A stretch of DNA of 64,000 bases from Flavobacterium sp. UBA7663. GTDB taxonomy: Bacteria > Bacteroidota > Bacteroidia > Flavobacteriales > Flavobacteriaceae. Positions within the stretch are counted from its first letter, which is position 1. Every line of letters starts with the position of its first letter. Where the stretch lies: the NCBI RefSeq assembly GCF_002483315.1, contig NZ_DLHR01000006.1, positions 108,308 through 172,307 on the forward strand, read 5' to 3'. Below, piece by piece: positions 63,810 through 64,000 of this stretch. The notes under the pieces are model-generated. The model ran no database searches. It was not told where the DNA came from and saw nothing but the letters and a program-made list of their open reading frames with translations. The position numbers were made by a program, and so were the translations under genes.

Positions 63810-64000
63810 TTAACGGTCAATTCCTAATTTAGTAACCCACTCAGCATATTTTTTGGCATTTACTTGATGTGCTTCATAACTTGATGCAAAAGCATGATAA
63901 CCTGGTTTATCTGGATTTGCGCAGAAATAAATATAATCGTGTTTTTCTGAATTTAAAACTGCATCGATAGCCGAAACATCTGGCATAGCGATTGGTCCAG
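63810..64000 (-). CDS. mltG: Endolytic transglycosylase MltG, C-terminal part
   Basis: The right edge cuts this gene; only about 63 C-terminal codons are present. The frame reads GPIAMPDVSAIDAVLN, then HDYIYFCANPDKPGYHAF and ends YAEWVTKLGIDR. The GPI...P...I.A.LN and DY.YFCA segments are the C-terminal signature of MltG, which cuts nascent glycan strands at the membrane. The catalytic Glu would be to the right of the window. Confidence 0.9.
   Translation of the reverse strand, partial: GPIAMPDVSAIDAVLNSEKHDYIYFCANPDKPGYHAFASSYEAHQVNAKKYAEWVTKLGIDR

Overview
The window is AT-rich and reads as a Flavobacteriaceae-like (Bacteroidota) chromosome. Supporting signs are a type IX secretion (T9SS) C-terminal sorting domain on a 1637-residue surface protein, Bacteroidota promoters of the TTG-N20-TAnnTTTG type, starts without clear Shine-Dalgarno sequences, and a core block of ordinary flavobacterial genes (hisS, prmC, ribD, dnaA, mltG).

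From 1 to about 42.2 kb everything is accessory. Positions 1-18.3 kb (minus strand) carry very large proteins of unknown role: a partial protein leaving the left edge, a 2674-residue protein, a 395-residue secreted paralogue of its N-terminus, a secreted 247-residue protein, a probable polymorphic toxin (1060 aa) with a likely immunity gene (124 aa) and an orphan toxin tail, a 728-residue protein and a lipoprotein. Next come a SMEK-NACHT STAND ATPase of the bacterial defence type and a four-gene sensor operon (106-aa protein, multi-pass membrane protein, histidine kinase, LuxR-type response regulator). At about 25 kb the direction of transcription flips. The plus-strand half holds two unknown genes, an MBL-fold hydrolase with a 4-TM partner, a GmrSD-type nuclease, a two-gene system resembling GAPS4, a small winged-helix-like gene, a Hachiman system (hamA-hamB), a caspase-like protease, and a membrane amidohydrolase with a LysM-NlpC/P60 gene. 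This is a dense antiphage/conflict island.

The main new observation is a shared promoter architecture inside the island. Six intergenic sites, on both strands, carry a 20-nt element with consensus TTAAGTAAAAACACGTATTG. The last three bases form the -33 TTG (TTT in one site), and exactly 20 nt later comes a TAnnTTTG-like -7 box. The sites lie before the lipoprotein/toxin cluster, the SMEK-NACHT gene, the sensor operon, the 231-aa gene, the MBL gene and the amidohydrolase gene. I saw no copy in the core half. This suggests that unrelated conflict modules share one activator, for which the two-component system encoded in the island is the obvious candidate.

The right end of the island is at 42173-42217, where the 3' part of a CAT-anticodon (Met-type) tRNA survives without its 5' half, followed by a strong terminator. 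This is the usual scar of tRNA-targeted integration. The intact tRNA, and probably the integrase, should lie to the left of this window.

From 42.3 kb to the end the genes are core-like: an esterase, dus, the T9SS-exported adhesin-like protein, a MepB-family protein, hisS, an ABC permease, prmC, a GNAT, ribD, a HAD hydrolase, a DMT transporter, a YigZ-family protein, a thioesterase, dnaA, a low-molecular-weight phosphatase, an RsmI-like methylase, a transglycosylase-like protein, a DUF2279-like protein and the 3' end of mltG.
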